A DNA stretch of 10,714 bases from Actinomyces sp. (GTDB lineage: Bacteria; Actinomycetota; Actinomycetes; Actinomycetales; Actinomycetaceae): NCBI GenBank assembly GCA_018375675.1, contig JAHACW010000067.1, positions 1-10,714 on the forward strand, written 5' to 3'. Position numbers and translations under genes: made by a program. Positions within the stretch are counted from its first letter, which is position 1, and the number at the start of each line of letters is the position of its first letter. Shown piece by piece: positions 1 to 7,440 of this stretch. The notes beneath the pieces are model-generated. The model was not told where the DNA came from. It was given only the letters and a program-made list of their open reading frames with translations, and did not search any database.

Positions 1-38
1 AGGATCTCGCGTGCACCAATGCCTTCAATAACTGCCAC
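1..38 (-). CDS. eno: Enolase, N-terminal fragment (gene runs off the left edge)
   Basis: Reading the minus strand from a GTG at 38-36 gives VAVIEGIGAREI, then a Leu codon cut by the edge. This is the characteristic enolase N-terminus (usual form M-A-x-I-x-x-x-x-A-R-E-I-L-D-S-R-G-N-P). Enolase converts 2-phosphoglycerate to phosphoenolpyruvate in glycolysis and acts in the cytoplasm. A GGAG Shine-Dalgarno (45-48 on the plus strand) sits six bases before the GTG and decides the start; a nearby ATG at 43-41 is in another frame. The gene follows mfd and a lipoprotein gene in the same direction, as in other actinobacteria (mfd-mazG-lpqU-eno in mycobacteria), which supports the call despite only 12 visible residues. 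No catalytic residues fall inside the window. Confidence 0.85.
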   Translation of the reverse strand, partial: MAVIEGIGAREI

Positions 39-81
39 GTCATTCTCCAATCGATGTTGTTGCGTGGAAGCGGTCAGTACA

Positions 82-111
82 ACGGTAATACGGACCGCCA
101 TATGTGGTCAC
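82..111 (-). promoter_or_regulatory. Candidate eno promoter
   Basis: On the minus strand GTGACC (111-106; four of six matches to TTGACA), an 18-base spacer and TACCGT (87-82; fits the loose actinobacterial TAnnnT) precede the eno GTG. Transcription would begin near 75, leaving a leader of roughly 40 bases. The 182-base gap after the lipoprotein gene makes a separate eno promoter likely, but these hexamers are weak and were picked by eye. Confidence 0.33.
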
Positions 112-139
112 CCCCGGCGAGGGGGACGTTGTGGTTTTT

Positions 140-154
140 GGGGCTATCAGCCCC
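140..154 (-). terminator. Small hairpin between lipoprotein gene and eno
   Basis: GGGGCT-GAT-AGCCCC on the minus strand forms a six-pair stem with a three-base loop, 67 bases past the lipoprotein stop. It is followed by AAAAACC rather than a T-run, so it is not a classic intrinsic terminator. A second small inverted repeat, CCCCC-GGCGA-GGGGG, lies at 111-125. Either could be transcription-end or leader structure; neither is convincing alone. Confidence 0.25.
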
Positions 155-198
155 GGTTGTGCGCCCGGACAAGCGACATTAGTCCCTGCCAGAGGCGC

Positions 199-216
199 TG
201 TGAGCGAATACTCACA
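199..216. repeat. Palindrome TGTGAG-N6-CTCACA just after the lipoprotein stop
   Basis: A perfect six-base inverted repeat with a six-base spacer, starting four bases after the lipoprotein stop codon. Two readings are possible: a short hairpin at the transcript end, or an operator upstream of eno. TGTGA...TCACA resembles the half-sites of the CRP/GlxR family, but the half-sites are eight bases apart here whereas that family's sites normally have six. Confidence 0.4.
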
Positions 217-220
217 ACCC

Positions 221-811
221 TCAGTGGCCGCCGCCACCCAGGAGCGCGGCCGCGGGATCGTCCTTGGCTCCGGACACGGCGTCACCGAAGAGGGGCATAG
301 TCGGCGCCTGGCCTCCACCCAGGGAGGGCTGAGCGAAACGCGGATTAATCTGCGCGTTCGCTGCACCGCGGGCCTGCTCGAGGGTCGCGTTCATGGCTGA
401 CACGGCCGCCGGGTTAGCCTGAGCGAACTGGCTGAGCTGCTGATTCAGGAGCAGGGAACGCACGGTCGCGCGCGTGCCGCGCCCGATCACGGGTACCTGA
501 GCGCCGGTCTGCGTCGCAGCCTGCTCAAGAGCCTGGTCGATCTGCTCGTCGGTCACACCGAGACCTACTGAATCGGCCACGGCCGCGAGCTGAGGCTCGT
601 TGATCAGGCGAACGCGCACCTCATACGCATCAATGGTGGACTTTCCAGCCGTCACTGCGGCGATCTGGCTCACCGCCTCGTTAACTTCCGCGATGCTGTA
701 GTTGCCGTTGTTGGTGCTGACGGCAGCGCCGGGATGGGCGGAACACGCCCCCATTCCCAGTCCTGCGGCCACAATCAGGGCGGCGGTGGCGAGCTGGCGT
801 GTGTAGCGCAC
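221..811 (-). CDS. Secreted SurA-N-like lipoprotein
   Basis: A 196-residue protein with a lipoprotein signal: VRYTRQ, a hydrophobic stretch at residues 7-22 and a lipobox GMGAC with Cys23 as the probable lipidated residue, so it should be anchored on the outer face of the membrane. The mature part is alanine- and glutamine-rich and helical, opening with SIAEVNEAV, as in SurA N-terminal domains of actinobacterial lipoproteins. An NPRF motif near the end recalls the C-terminus of those proteins, and a Gly-rich tail follows. No peptidyl-prolyl isomerase domain is visible, so a chaperone role is only inference. The GTG at 811 is chosen because AGGAAGG (825-819) lies seven bases upstream; an upstream start at 844 would put 11 extra polar residues before the signal peptide. 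It lies between mfd and eno, the position of lpqU in mycobacteria. Confidence 0.75.
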   Translation of the reverse strand: MRYTRQLATAALIVAAGLGMGACSAHPGAAVSTNNGNYSIAEVNEAVSQIAAVTAGKSTIDAYEVRVRLINEPQLAAVADSVGLGVTDEQIDQALEQAATQTGAQVPVIGRGTRATVRSLLLNQQLSQFAQANPAAVSAMNATLEQARGAANAQINPRFAQPSLGGGQAPTMPLFGDAVSGAKDDPAAALLGGGGH

Positions 812-851
812 GAGCGTTCCTTCCTCAGATGTGTTGCGACGCAATAGGACC

Positions 852-882
852 AGTGTATTCCACCACAGGCACTACTCGCCAA
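852..882 (-). promoter_or_regulatory. Weak candidate promoter of the lipoprotein gene
   Basis: TTGGCG (882-877), a 19-base spacer and TACACT (857-852) on the minus strand overlap the mfd stop codon, 41 bases before the lipoprotein GTG. The -10 fits TAnnnT, but the spacer is long. Read-through from mfd is equally possible, as no terminator lies between the two genes. Confidence 0.28.
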
Positions 883-3800
883 AAGGCACAAGAATCTTGG
901 TCACCAAAGTCTCCACCCACTCCAGGAGCGGACCGTCGGTGAGCGGGGAACCGCCGACTCGCGAGGTGAGCGGCAGGGGCACGAGGACCTGGCGAACCGC
1001 GGCCTTGATGACGGTTCCAGGATGCAGGCGCTTGAGGCGCATGACCTGGGAATCGCGCAGCTCGACGGGCGAGACACGCAGGTACTTGCCCTGCGTGACA
1101 ATCTCGGCGATCCCGGCGCGGCGCACAACTTCGCGCAGCCGTGCGACGGCGAAGAGCAGGTCGACCTGGGGCGGGATCGGACCGTATCGGTCGACGAGTT
1201 CCTCGCGCACATCGGCCTCCTGCTCAGGCGTGGAGATGGCCGCGATCTTGGCGTAGACCTCCAGGCGCAGGCGCTCGCCGCGCACGTAGCCGTCGGGAAT
1301 GTGCGCATCGACCTGCAGGTCCATGCGCACGTCCGTCTTTTCGGTGGGGGCGTCGCCTCGGTAGGCGGCGACAGCGTCGGAGACCATGCGCACGTACAGG
1401 TCGAAGCCAACTCCCTCGACATGGCCGGACTGGGCCCCTCCCAGGAGGTTACCGGCGCCTCGGATCTCGAGGTCGCGCTGAGCGACGGCCAGGCCGGCTC
1501 CCAGCTCGGTGTTGGCGGCGATCGTCTTGAGGCGCTCGTGGGCGGTCTCGGTGAGCGCCTTGTCGCCCGGGTAGAAGAAGTACGCGTAGGCGCGTTCGCG
1601 GCCTCGCCCGACGCGCCCACGCAGCTGGTGGAGCTGAGACAGGCCGAAGATGTCGGCACGGTCCACAATGAGCGTATTCGCGTTGGAGATATCCAGGCCG
1701 GTTTCGACGATAGTCGTGCACACGAGCACGTCGAACTCGTGGTTCCAAAAATCCTGAATGACGGCCTCGAGCTGATGCTCGTTCATCTTGCCGTGCGCGG
1801 TTCGCACGCGCGCCTCGGGCACCAGCTCGGTGATGTGGGCGGCGACCGAAGAGATCGAGTCGACGCGGTTGTGCACGTAGAAGACCTGGCCGTCGCGCAG
1901 GAGCTCGCGTCGGATCGCGGCGCTAACCTGGGCGTCCGTGTAGGCGCCGACGAAGGTGAGGACCGGCTGGCGTTCCTCGGGCGGGGTCTGGAGGATCGAC
2001 ATCTCGCGAATGCCGGAGATCGCCATCTCGAGGGTACGCGGGATCGGTGTGGCGGACATCGACAGGACGTCCACGTCGGTGCGCAGGGCCTTGAGCGTCT
2101 CCTTGTGCTCGACGCCGAAGCGCTGCTCCTCGTCGATGATGACGAGGCCGAGCTTCTTGAACGAAACCGTGCCGGTCAGCAGCGAGTGGGTGCCGATGAC
2201 CAGGTCAACCTCGCCCGAGGCCAGCCCCGCCTTGACCTCCTCGGTTTCCTTCGGGGTCGAGAAGCGCGAGAGCGTACCGATGCGCACGGGGAAGCCGGCG
2301 TAGCGCTCGGCGAAGGTCTCTGCATGCTGGGTGACCAGCAGGGTCGTGGGCACAAGGACGGCGGCCTGGTAGCCGTCCTGGATGGCCTTGAAGGCAGCGC
2401 GCACGGCGATTTCGGTCTTGCCGTAGCCGACGTCGCCCGTGAGCAGGCGATCCATGGGCACGGGCTTTTCCATGTCGGCCTTGACCTCGTCGATGGTGAC
2501 GAGCTGGTCGGGGGTCTCGACGTAGGGGAAGGCGTCCTCGAGTTCGCGCTGCCAGGGGGTGTCGGGGCCGAAGGCGTGGCCCTTGGTCTGCTGGCGCACG
2601 GCGTACAGGCGGATGAGTTCCTTGGCGACCTCGTTGACGGCTTTCTTGGCGCGGGCTTTGGTCTTGGCCCAGTCGGCGCCACCCATCTTCGTCAGCGAGG
2701 GCTCGTCGGATCCGGTGTACTTCGAGATCTGGTCCAGCGCGTCGGTAGGCACGAAGAGGCGGTCGGCGGGCTGGCCACGCTTGGAGGGCGCGTATTCGAT
2801 GACCAGGTAGTCGCGCGTCGAGGCGGCGTCTCCGCGGCCGATCGACCGGGAGACCAGCTCGATGAAGCGTCCGATGCCGTGCTGGTCGTGGACGATATAG
2901 TCCCCGGGGTGCAGGGTCAGCGGGTCGACGCCCTTGCGCCTGCGCGAGGGCATGCGCCGCATGTCGCGCGTGGATGCGCCCGCTCGCCCGGTGAGGTCGC
3001 CTTCGGTGAGGATCGCGACCTTGAGGTGGGGCGCGACGAAACCGACGCCGGCCTGCGCGGTCGTAATGGTCACGAGGCCGGGGTCGGGGCGCGCTTCCAC
3101 GTTGTCCGCGAGCGCGGCCGGGCACGAGGCGTCGGTGAGGATGGAGCGGATACGTCGGCCCGGGCCGGGGCCTTCGGTGGTGACGACGATGCGCCAGCCG
3201 TCGCGGGCCAGGTCGGTGAGGTCGGCGGCGGCTCGGGCGAAGTCTCCGCGGTAGGGGTGCACGTCGCGGGCACCCACGCGCATGAGGGTGGGTGAGACGA
3301 CGACGGGCGTGGGGCCGTCCGCTGAGGGTGAGTCGGCCTCGTCGATCGCGGAGGCTAGGTCGGCGGGCGGCAGGTCGGTGAGCTCCCACCAGGGGCGCGT
3401 CCCACTCCCCCACAGGTCGGACAGGTCGAGGAACGAGGCCTTGGAGGCCTCGAGCGGGGTGTCTGCTCCCCCGGCGGCGGCGCTCCACGCGGCGGCGAGG
3501 AACTCCTCGGTCGTGGCGACGAGGTCGGCGGCGCGGGCGCGGATGCGTTCGGGGTCGGAGGCGAGGATCGGCGAGCCCGCGGGCAGCAGGTCGAGGAGTG
3601 ATTCCATGCCGCCCACGAGGATGGGTGCGAGGGATTCGATGCCGGGTGCGGCGATTCCTTCGGCGGCGAGGCTGAGCATCTCGGCGGCGCCGGGAAGGCG
3701 GTCGGCGGCCTCGCGGGCTCGGGCACGTACGGCCTGGGTGAGGAGAAGCTCACGGCAGGGGACGGCCCACAGGCCGTCGGCGGCCTCGCCGAGGGTTCGC

Positions 3801-4450
3801 TGGTCGGAGACGGAGAAGGCGCGGATGTCGTCGACCTCGTCCCCCCACAGCTCCACGCGCAGGGGGTGGGGTTCCTGGGGCGGGAAGACGTCGAGGATGC
3901 CACCGCGCACACTCATCTGGCCGCGGCCTTCGACCATGTCGACGCGCTCGTAGCCGAGCTCGGCCAGGCGATTCGTGGTCTCGGTCAGGTCCAGGATGTC
4001 GCCGGTGCGCACGCGCACGGGTTCGAGGTCCGCCAGGCCGGAGATGATCGGCTGGAGGAAGGCGCGGATGGGGACGACGAGGACCGACATCGGACCGGCG
4101 CTGTCGTCTCCCTTGATCGGGTGGACGAGGCGGCGCAGGACGGCGATGCGACGCGCCATCGTGTCGACCTGGGGCGAGAGTCGCTCGTGGGGCAGGGTCT
4201 CCCACGCGGGCAGCATGGCCACGCCCGGGATCCACGAGGCCAGGGCGTTGGTCAGCGATTCGGCGTCACGCCCGGTGGCCGTCAGGACGACGAGGGGCGT
4301 GGCCGCGCGCGAGGCGACGGCCGCAAGGAGTGGCGGCCGGATGCCGACGGGCGCGACGATCGTGCCGGAACGGCCGGCTTCGACGGAGTCGATGGCCGTC
4401 TCGATCGCGGGATCGGTGGTGATGTCCGGGAGGAGTCCGGTGAGTAGCAC
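872..4450 (-). CDS. mfd: Transcription-repair coupling factor Mfd
   Basis: A full-length 1192-residue Mfd (family usually about 1150-1250). It displaces RNA polymerase stalled at DNA damage and recruits the UvrA nucleotide excision repair machinery. Residues 1 to about 380 are the UvrB-like part, with no working Walker A (IVAPVGIRPP at 31-40), as expected for Mfd. The RNA polymerase-interacting CarD-like domain starts near 508 (HPGDYIVHDQHGIGRF at 514-529). The translocase follows: Walker A GDVGYGKTE (672-680), DEEQ (773-776), SAT (799-801), and QLRGRVGRGR (942-951) as motif VI. TEL...AQRDLEIRGAGNLLG around 981-1004 is the TRG region. The C-terminal D7 domain covers roughly 1040-1150. All motifs are intact. 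The start is GTG, with GAAAGG six bases upstream. The gene follows pth in the same direction after 53 bases and is probably co-transcribed with it. Confidence 0.97.
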   Translation of the reverse strand: MLLTGLLPDITTDPAIETAIDSVEAGRSGTIVAPVGIRPPLLAAVASRAATPLVVLTATGRDAESLTNALASWIPGVAMLPAWETLPHERLSPQVDTMARRIAVLRRLVHPIKGDDSAGPMSVLVVPIRAFLQPIISGLADLEPVRVRTGDILDLTETTNRLAELGYERVDMVEGRGQMSVRGGILDVFPPQEPHPLRVELWGDEVDDIRAFSVSDQRTLGEAADGLWAVPCRELLLTQAVRARAREAADRLPGAAEMLSLAAEGIAAPGIESLAPILVGGMESLLDLLPAGSPILASDPERIRARAADLVATTEEFLAAAWSAAAGGADTPLEASKASFLDLSDLWGSGTRPWWELTDLPPADLASAIDEADSPSADGPTPVVVSPTLMRVGARDVHPYRGDFARAAADLTDLARDGWRIVVTTEGPGPGRRIRSILTDASCPAALADNVEARPDPGLVTITTAQAGVGFVAPHLKVAILTEGDLTGRAGASTRDMRRMPSRRRKGVDPLTLHPGDYIVHDQHGIGRFIELVSRSIGRGDAASTRDYLVIEYAPSKRGQPADRLFVPTDALDQISKYTGSDEPSLTKMGGADWAKTKARAKKAVNEVAKELIRLYAVRQQTKGHAFGPDTPWQRELEDAFPYVETPDQLVTIDEVKADMEKPVPMDRLLTGDVGYGKTEIAVRAAFKAIQDGYQAAVLVPTTLLVTQHAETFAERYAGFPVRIGTLSRFSTPKETEEVKAGLASGEVDLVIGTHSLLTGTVSFKKLGLVIIDEEQRFGVEHKETLKALRTDVDVLSMSATPIPRTLEMAISGIREMSILQTPPEERQPVLTFVGAYTDAQVSAAIRRELLRDGQVFYVHNRVDSISSVAAHITELVPEARVRTAHGKMNEHQLEAVIQDFWNHEFDVLVCTTIVETGLDISNANTLIVDRADIFGLSQLHQLRGRVGRGRERAYAYFFYPGDKALTETAHERLKTIAANTELGAGLAVAQRDLEIRGAGNLLGGAQSGHVEGVGFDLYVRMVSDAVAAYRGDAPTEKTDVRMDLQVDAHIPDGYVRGERLRLEVYAKIAAISTPEQEADVREELVDRYGPIPPQVDLLFAVARLREVVRRAGIAEIVTQGKYLRVSPVELRDSQVMRLKRLHPGTVIKAAVRQVLVPLPLTSRVGGSPLTDGPLLEWVETLVTKILVPFGE

Positions 4451-4477
4451 GCGCTGCCTTTCGCGGTGAGGGTGCGC

Positions 4478-4499
4478 GGCGACGCCCAGGGGCGCCGCC
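4478..4499 (-). other. Hairpin in the pth-mfd gap
   Basis: Minus-strand GGCGGCGCC, a CCTG loop and GGCGTCGCC form nine pairs including one G-U, beginning four bases after the pth stop. No T-run follows. It could stabilise the upstream message end or attenuate read-through into mfd; in such GC-rich DNA it may also be chance. Confidence 0.35.
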
Positions 4500-4503
4500 T
4501 CGA

Positions 4504-5106
4504 TCAGGACCCGGTGTGCAGGGCCATCTGGGTGGGGGCGAATCCCTTGGTCACGATATCTTCGACGACGTCGGCGGCCTGCTCGAAGGTGACGTCCCAG
4601 TCGGGGCGTTCCTTAGCGGGCAGGGTGGCGAGCACGTAGTCGGCGGGGTCCATGCGCCCCGGCGGGCGGCCCACGCCGATGCGCAGGCGAGCGTAATCGC
4701 GCGTGCCCAAGTGCTGGCTGAGGGACTTCAGGCCGTTATGGCCGCCCTCTCCCCCGCCGATCTTGAGGCGCAGCGTGTGCGCGGGCAGGTCCATGTCGTC
4801 GTGGATGACGAGGATGCGCGAGGGCTCAATCTTGTGGAAGGCGGCGAGCGCGCTGATCGGACCGCCGGAGGTGTTCATGTAGCTGTCGGAGCGCGCGAGA
4901 ATCACGCGGGGTCCGGGCACGCCGCCGGGGCCGATCCCTAAGCGAACGTCGGCCGTGTGCGTGCGCGAGCGGTGCGAGGTGAGGGTCGCGCCGCCGCGCG
5001 AGGCGAGCACGTCGAGGGTCAAGTACCCGACGTTGTGTCGGGTGGAGGCATACTGCGCGCCGGGGTTACCTAACCCGACGACGAGCCACGGTCCGTCAGT
5101 CGTCAT
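4504..5106 (-). CDS. pth: Peptidyl-tRNA hydrolase
   Basis: A 200-residue protein of the bacterial Pth family (usually about 180-205). It cleaves the ester bond of peptidyl-tRNAs that drop off the ribosome, in the cytoplasm. Key residues are all present: Asn14 in VVGLGNPG, catalytic His24 in TRHNVG, Asn78 in SYMNTSGG, Asp103 in IHDDMDLP, and Asn124 in GGGEGGHNGLKS. The frame is open for 91 more codons upstream, but that extension lies antiparallel to nothing conserved and covers the SGNH hydrolase gene in another frame; the family consistently starts just before the WLVVGLGNPG strand, so ATG 5106 is chosen. This ATG lies inside the last codons of the SGNH gene (ATGACGACTGA, an 11-base overlap). 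The only Shine-Dalgarno-like GGAG is one base from the ATG, which suggests translational coupling. Confidence 0.96.
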   Translation of the reverse strand: MTTDGPWLVVGLGNPGAQYASTRHNVGYLTLDVLASRGGATLTSHRSRTHTADVRLGIGPGGVPGPRVILARSDSYMNTSGGPISALAAFHKIEPSRILVIHDDMDLPAHTLRLKIGGGEGGHNGLKSLSQHLGTRDYARLRIGVGRPPGRMDPADYVLATLPAKERPDWDVTFEQAADVVEDIVTKGFAPTQMALHTGS

Positions 5107-5959
5107 ACTCCGATTGTGCCACCCGCGCCGAGAGCATGTCCCACTGGGGGGCGTCCTCGACGACGGGGGCTGCCTCACGTCGAGATGTGGCCCACGCGTC
5201 TGCGAAGAGCTGTGCCCACTTGGTGTAGGCCGCCGAATTCGGGTGGAAGAAGTCCGCCGCGTGGTACGCGAACGTGTAGGTCGGCAGGGAGTATTCCTGG
5301 GTGAGGGAGCGCAGATCGACGACGTTCGCGTCGCTCTCGGAGACGGCGGCCGCGATGCGGTCGGACATGTCTTGCGCACGGCTTTCCTGAGGCATGATGC
5401 CGAAGGACGGGATCGTGGAGACGAGGGCGTTCGCGGGCAGGGCGGCGAGGACTCGACGCAGGCGCTCTTCGAACTGACCGGGGGCCATGTCCTCGGTCAT
5501 GACGTCGTTGCCGCCGATGGTGAGCGTCACCAGGTCGGGGCTGTAGGGGCCGTCCAGCAGGCCCAGGCCGCGCATCTGCGGGATCTGGGTGAGTTCGACA
5601 GACTCGATGGTCGCGCCCGACAGGGAGAGGTTGAGCAGGAGAACCTCGCGGTCCAGCTGGGCGTTGATGGCCGAGGCGAGGCGTGCCGGGTAGGACTCGG
5701 TGACGCGCGATGCGCCCACGCCCTGCACGGAGGAGTCGCCGAGGGAGACGATCAGGTAGGGACGCTCACCTTCGGGATGCTCGTCGAGCTCGCGCAGGCG
5801 GTCCAGGGTCGCCAGATTGTGGTTCTCCCACGCCTTGCGGTAGTCACCGCGCTGGGAATCCAGCCGCAGGAGGCGTCCAATGGCCAAGCCGCCGCCGAAG
5901 AGGCTCGCGCCGCCGGCTGCCGCGCCCGCTACCTGCCATGCTCGTTTGCTGATCCCCAT
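5096..5959 (-). CDS. Membrane-anchored SGNH/GDSL-family hydrolase
   Basis: A 287-residue protein with a basic N-terminus (KR at 5-6) and a Gly/Ala-rich hydrophobic segment at about 9-30, probably a signal anchor or uncleaved signal peptide. The rest is an SGNH esterase domain: block I LGDSS with nucleophile Ser76, block II Gly115 in LSLSGAT, block III IGGND with Asn151, and block V DFFHPN with Asp236 and His239 as the other triad residues. It should hydrolyse an ester (lipid, acetyl or similar) at the outside of the membrane; the substrate cannot be told. AGGGAAGGA ends seven bases before the ATG, fixing the start. It is separated from galK by a strong hairpin and overlaps pth by 11 bases, so it is probably the first gene of an SGNH-pth-mfd unit. 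Its link to tRNA rescue and repair is likely positional only. Confidence 0.88.
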   Translation of the reverse strand: MGISKRAWQVAGAAAGGASLFGGGLAIGRLLRLDSQRGDYRKAWENHNLATLDRLRELDEHPEGERPYLIVSLGDSSVQGVGASRVTESYPARLASAINAQLDREVLLLNLSLSGATIESVELTQIPQMRGLGLLDGPYSPDLVTLTIGGNDVMTEDMAPGQFEERLRRVLAALPANALVSTIPSFGIMPQESRAQDMSDRIAAAVSESDANVVDLRSLTQEYSLPTYTFAYHAADFFHPNSAAYTKWAQLFADAWATSRREAAPVVEDAPQWDMLSARVAQSEYDD

Positions 5960-6006
5960 CGGAATGTCCTTCCCTCGTATCTACTGATGCTCAGTGTAAC
6001 GAGGCC

Positions 6007-6041
6007 GGGGCCGGTGCTTCAAATGCTGAAGCACCGGCCCC
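6007..6041 (-). terminator. Terminator hairpin after galK
   Basis: A perfect 14-pair stem (GGGGCCGGTGCTTC at 6007-6020 with its reverse complement at 6028-6041) and a seven-base loop, 19 bases past the galK stop. On the minus strand it is followed by GGCCTC then GTTAC, so there is no T-run; many actinobacterial terminators lack one. It separates galK from the SGNH-pth-mfd unit. Confidence 0.75.
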
Positions 6042-6060
6042 TCGGATTGTCTCAGATCGC

Positions 6061-7308
6061 TCAGTCCAGGCGTCCGGCGGGAGCGCCCGGGAGGGATCGG
6101 ATGAAGTGGGGAGGCTCCCAGCCGCGCTCCGCGTAGGCGGCCGCGACGGCTCGCGCAACCCCCTCCACGGCGTGCGCGTCGACGAGTGCGATCGCGCTTC
6201 CGCCGAAGCCACCGCCCGTCATGCGCGCGCCATGCGCGCCCGCAGCGCGGGCAGCCTCCACGGCCACATCCAGCTCCTCACAGGAGACCTCGTAGTCGTC
6301 GCGCAGCGAGTCGTGCGAATCGTTCAAGAGAGCGCCCGCGACCGCCAGGCGCACGCCCTCCAGCGGCCCCTCGTCGAGAAGCTCAATGAAGGCGCGCGTG
6401 CGCGCGATTTCGGAGACGACGTGGCGCGTGCGGGCGGCCAGGCGCTCGTTGCCCAGCGCAGCCGTGGCCTCGTCCAGATCCTCAACGTCCACGAGCTGGC
6501 CCACTCCCAGGATGCGCGCCGACTCCTCGCAGTCCGCACGGCGCGACCCGTACTGGCCGTCCGCCAGCGAATGCTTGGCACGCGTATCGATGACGAGAAG
6601 CTCGAGGCCGACCGCGCTCAGGTCGAAGGGAACCTGGCGCGTCGACATGTCGCGGCAGTCGAGGGCCAGCGCATGGCCCTCGCGGCAGCGCAGGGAAGCG
6701 GTCTGATCCAGGCCACCCGTGTTCGCGCCCGCCACCTGGTTTTCCGCGGCGCGCGCGGCATCCACGAGCACCTTGCGCCCCTCGTCGTTGGGGGCCTCGA
6801 TCGTGCCCGCCAGGCCGAGGGCGCATACCTCGTCGAGGGCGACCGCGGTAGCACACTCGAGCGCGGCGCTCGACGAGAGGCCACCTCCCAAGGGCACGCA
6901 CGACCACAGGGCCGCGTCAAAACCGGGCAGCGGCCCAAATCCAGCCTGCTCGAGAGCCCACGCGACGCCCGCGAGATACGCGGTCCAATGGTTCGTCACC
7001 TCGCCGGGGGTCCCCTTCGGGCCAATCACGTCGAGATCGAGGACGTCGATCGCCTCGCGGGTCTGCGGCGAAATCAGGCGAATCGTCCGATCCTCGCGCG
7101 GCGACAGCGCCACGTAGGCGCGGTGCGGCAGAGCGATCGGAACGCACGGACCGCCGTTGTAGTCCACGTGCTCGCCAATGATATTGACGCGCCCGGGCGC
7201 GCTCCACACGCCCCGAGGCTCGTAGCCAAACGCGTCACGGAACAGGTCTGCGGCCTGCGCGGCCCCTTCATCGGGAGTAGCCGCGTCGGCCCACACGAGA
7301 TCAGTCAC
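6061..7308 (-). CDS. galK: Galactokinase
   Basis: A 415-residue GHMP kinase that phosphorylates galactose at C1 with ATP, the first committed step of the Leloir pathway, in the cytoplasm. The galactokinase signature is GRVNIIGEHVDYN (39-51), including catalytic Arg40, Glu46, His47 and Asp49. The ATP-binding GHMP motif is PLGGGLSSSAAL (139-150); the catalytic base should be Asp201 in TGGLDQT; motif 3 is GARMTGGGFGG (360-370). Nothing is missing; the length is slightly above the usual 380-400. The start is GTG with a near-perfect AAGGAGG five bases upstream (7314-7320). No galT or galE is in the window, so it stands alone here, between its own promoter and its own terminator. Confidence 0.95.
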   Translation of the reverse strand: MTDLVWADAATPDEGAAQAADLFRDAFGYEPRGVWSAPGRVNIIGEHVDYNGGPCVPIALPHRAYVALSPREDRTIRLISPQTREAIDVLDLDVIGPKGTPGEVTNHWTAYLAGVAWALEQAGFGPLPGFDAALWSCVPLGGGLSSSAALECATAVALDEVCALGLAGTIEAPNDEGRKVLVDAARAAENQVAGANTGGLDQTASLRCREGHALALDCRDMSTRQVPFDLSAVGLELLVIDTRAKHSLADGQYGSRRADCEESARILGVGQLVDVEDLDEATAALGNERLAARTRHVVSEIARTRAFIELLDEGPLEGVRLAVAGALLNDSHDSLRDDYEVSCEELDVAVEAARAAGAHGARMTGGGFGGSAIALVDAHAVEGVARAVAAAYAERGWEPPHFIRSLPGAPAGRLD

Positions 7309-7335
7309 AAGTTCCTCCTTGGTCTCACTTCCTCA

Positions 7336-7365
7336 AGGCTACGTGAACGCCCTCACACCCTTCAA
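7336..7365 (-). promoter_or_regulatory. Candidate galK promoter
   Basis: On the minus strand TTGAAG (7365-7360), an 18-base spacer and TAGCCT (7341-7336, TAnnnT) lie 27 bases before the galK GTG, giving a leader of about 20 bases that carries the Shine-Dalgarno. The position is right and the -35 is good (TTGA core). No clear operator is seen. Confidence 0.5.
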
Positions 7366-7401
7366 GCGCTACGGCCTCATCGCTGGCACGCCGACACCCG
7401 G

Positions 7402-7407
7402 TACAGT
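7402..7407 (+). promoter_or_regulatory. Candidate -10 box for the LigT-like gene
   Basis: TACAGT lies 33 bases before the ATG at 7441, a suitable place for a -10 hexamer. No convincing -35 is found 16-19 bases upstream, so this is tentative. It would run divergently to the galK promoter within a 132-base shared region. Confidence 0.3.
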
Positions 7408-7440
7408 GGAGCCACCACAACCGCGACACAGGCAGGCCCC

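Noticed and set aside
1022..3295. Long plus-strand open frame of 757 codons opposite mfd
   Set aside because: It is antisense to the well-conserved mfd gene; its long openness comes from the high GC third positions of mfd, and its protein shows no domain.
5107..5379. Long N-terminal extension of Pth
   Set aside because: The extra 91 residues are Pro/Ser/Arg-rich, are an out-of-frame reading of the SGNH gene, and Pth proteins normally begin at the first strand after 5106.
4955..6136. Plus-strand frame of 393 codons opposite pth and the SGNH gene
   Set aside because: It lies antisense to two genes with intact catalytic motifs and has no family features.
6106..7440. Extension of the LigT-like protein upstream of 7441
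   Set aside because: The added 445 codons are antisense to galK and cross the divergent promoter region; the domain is complete from the ATG at 7441.
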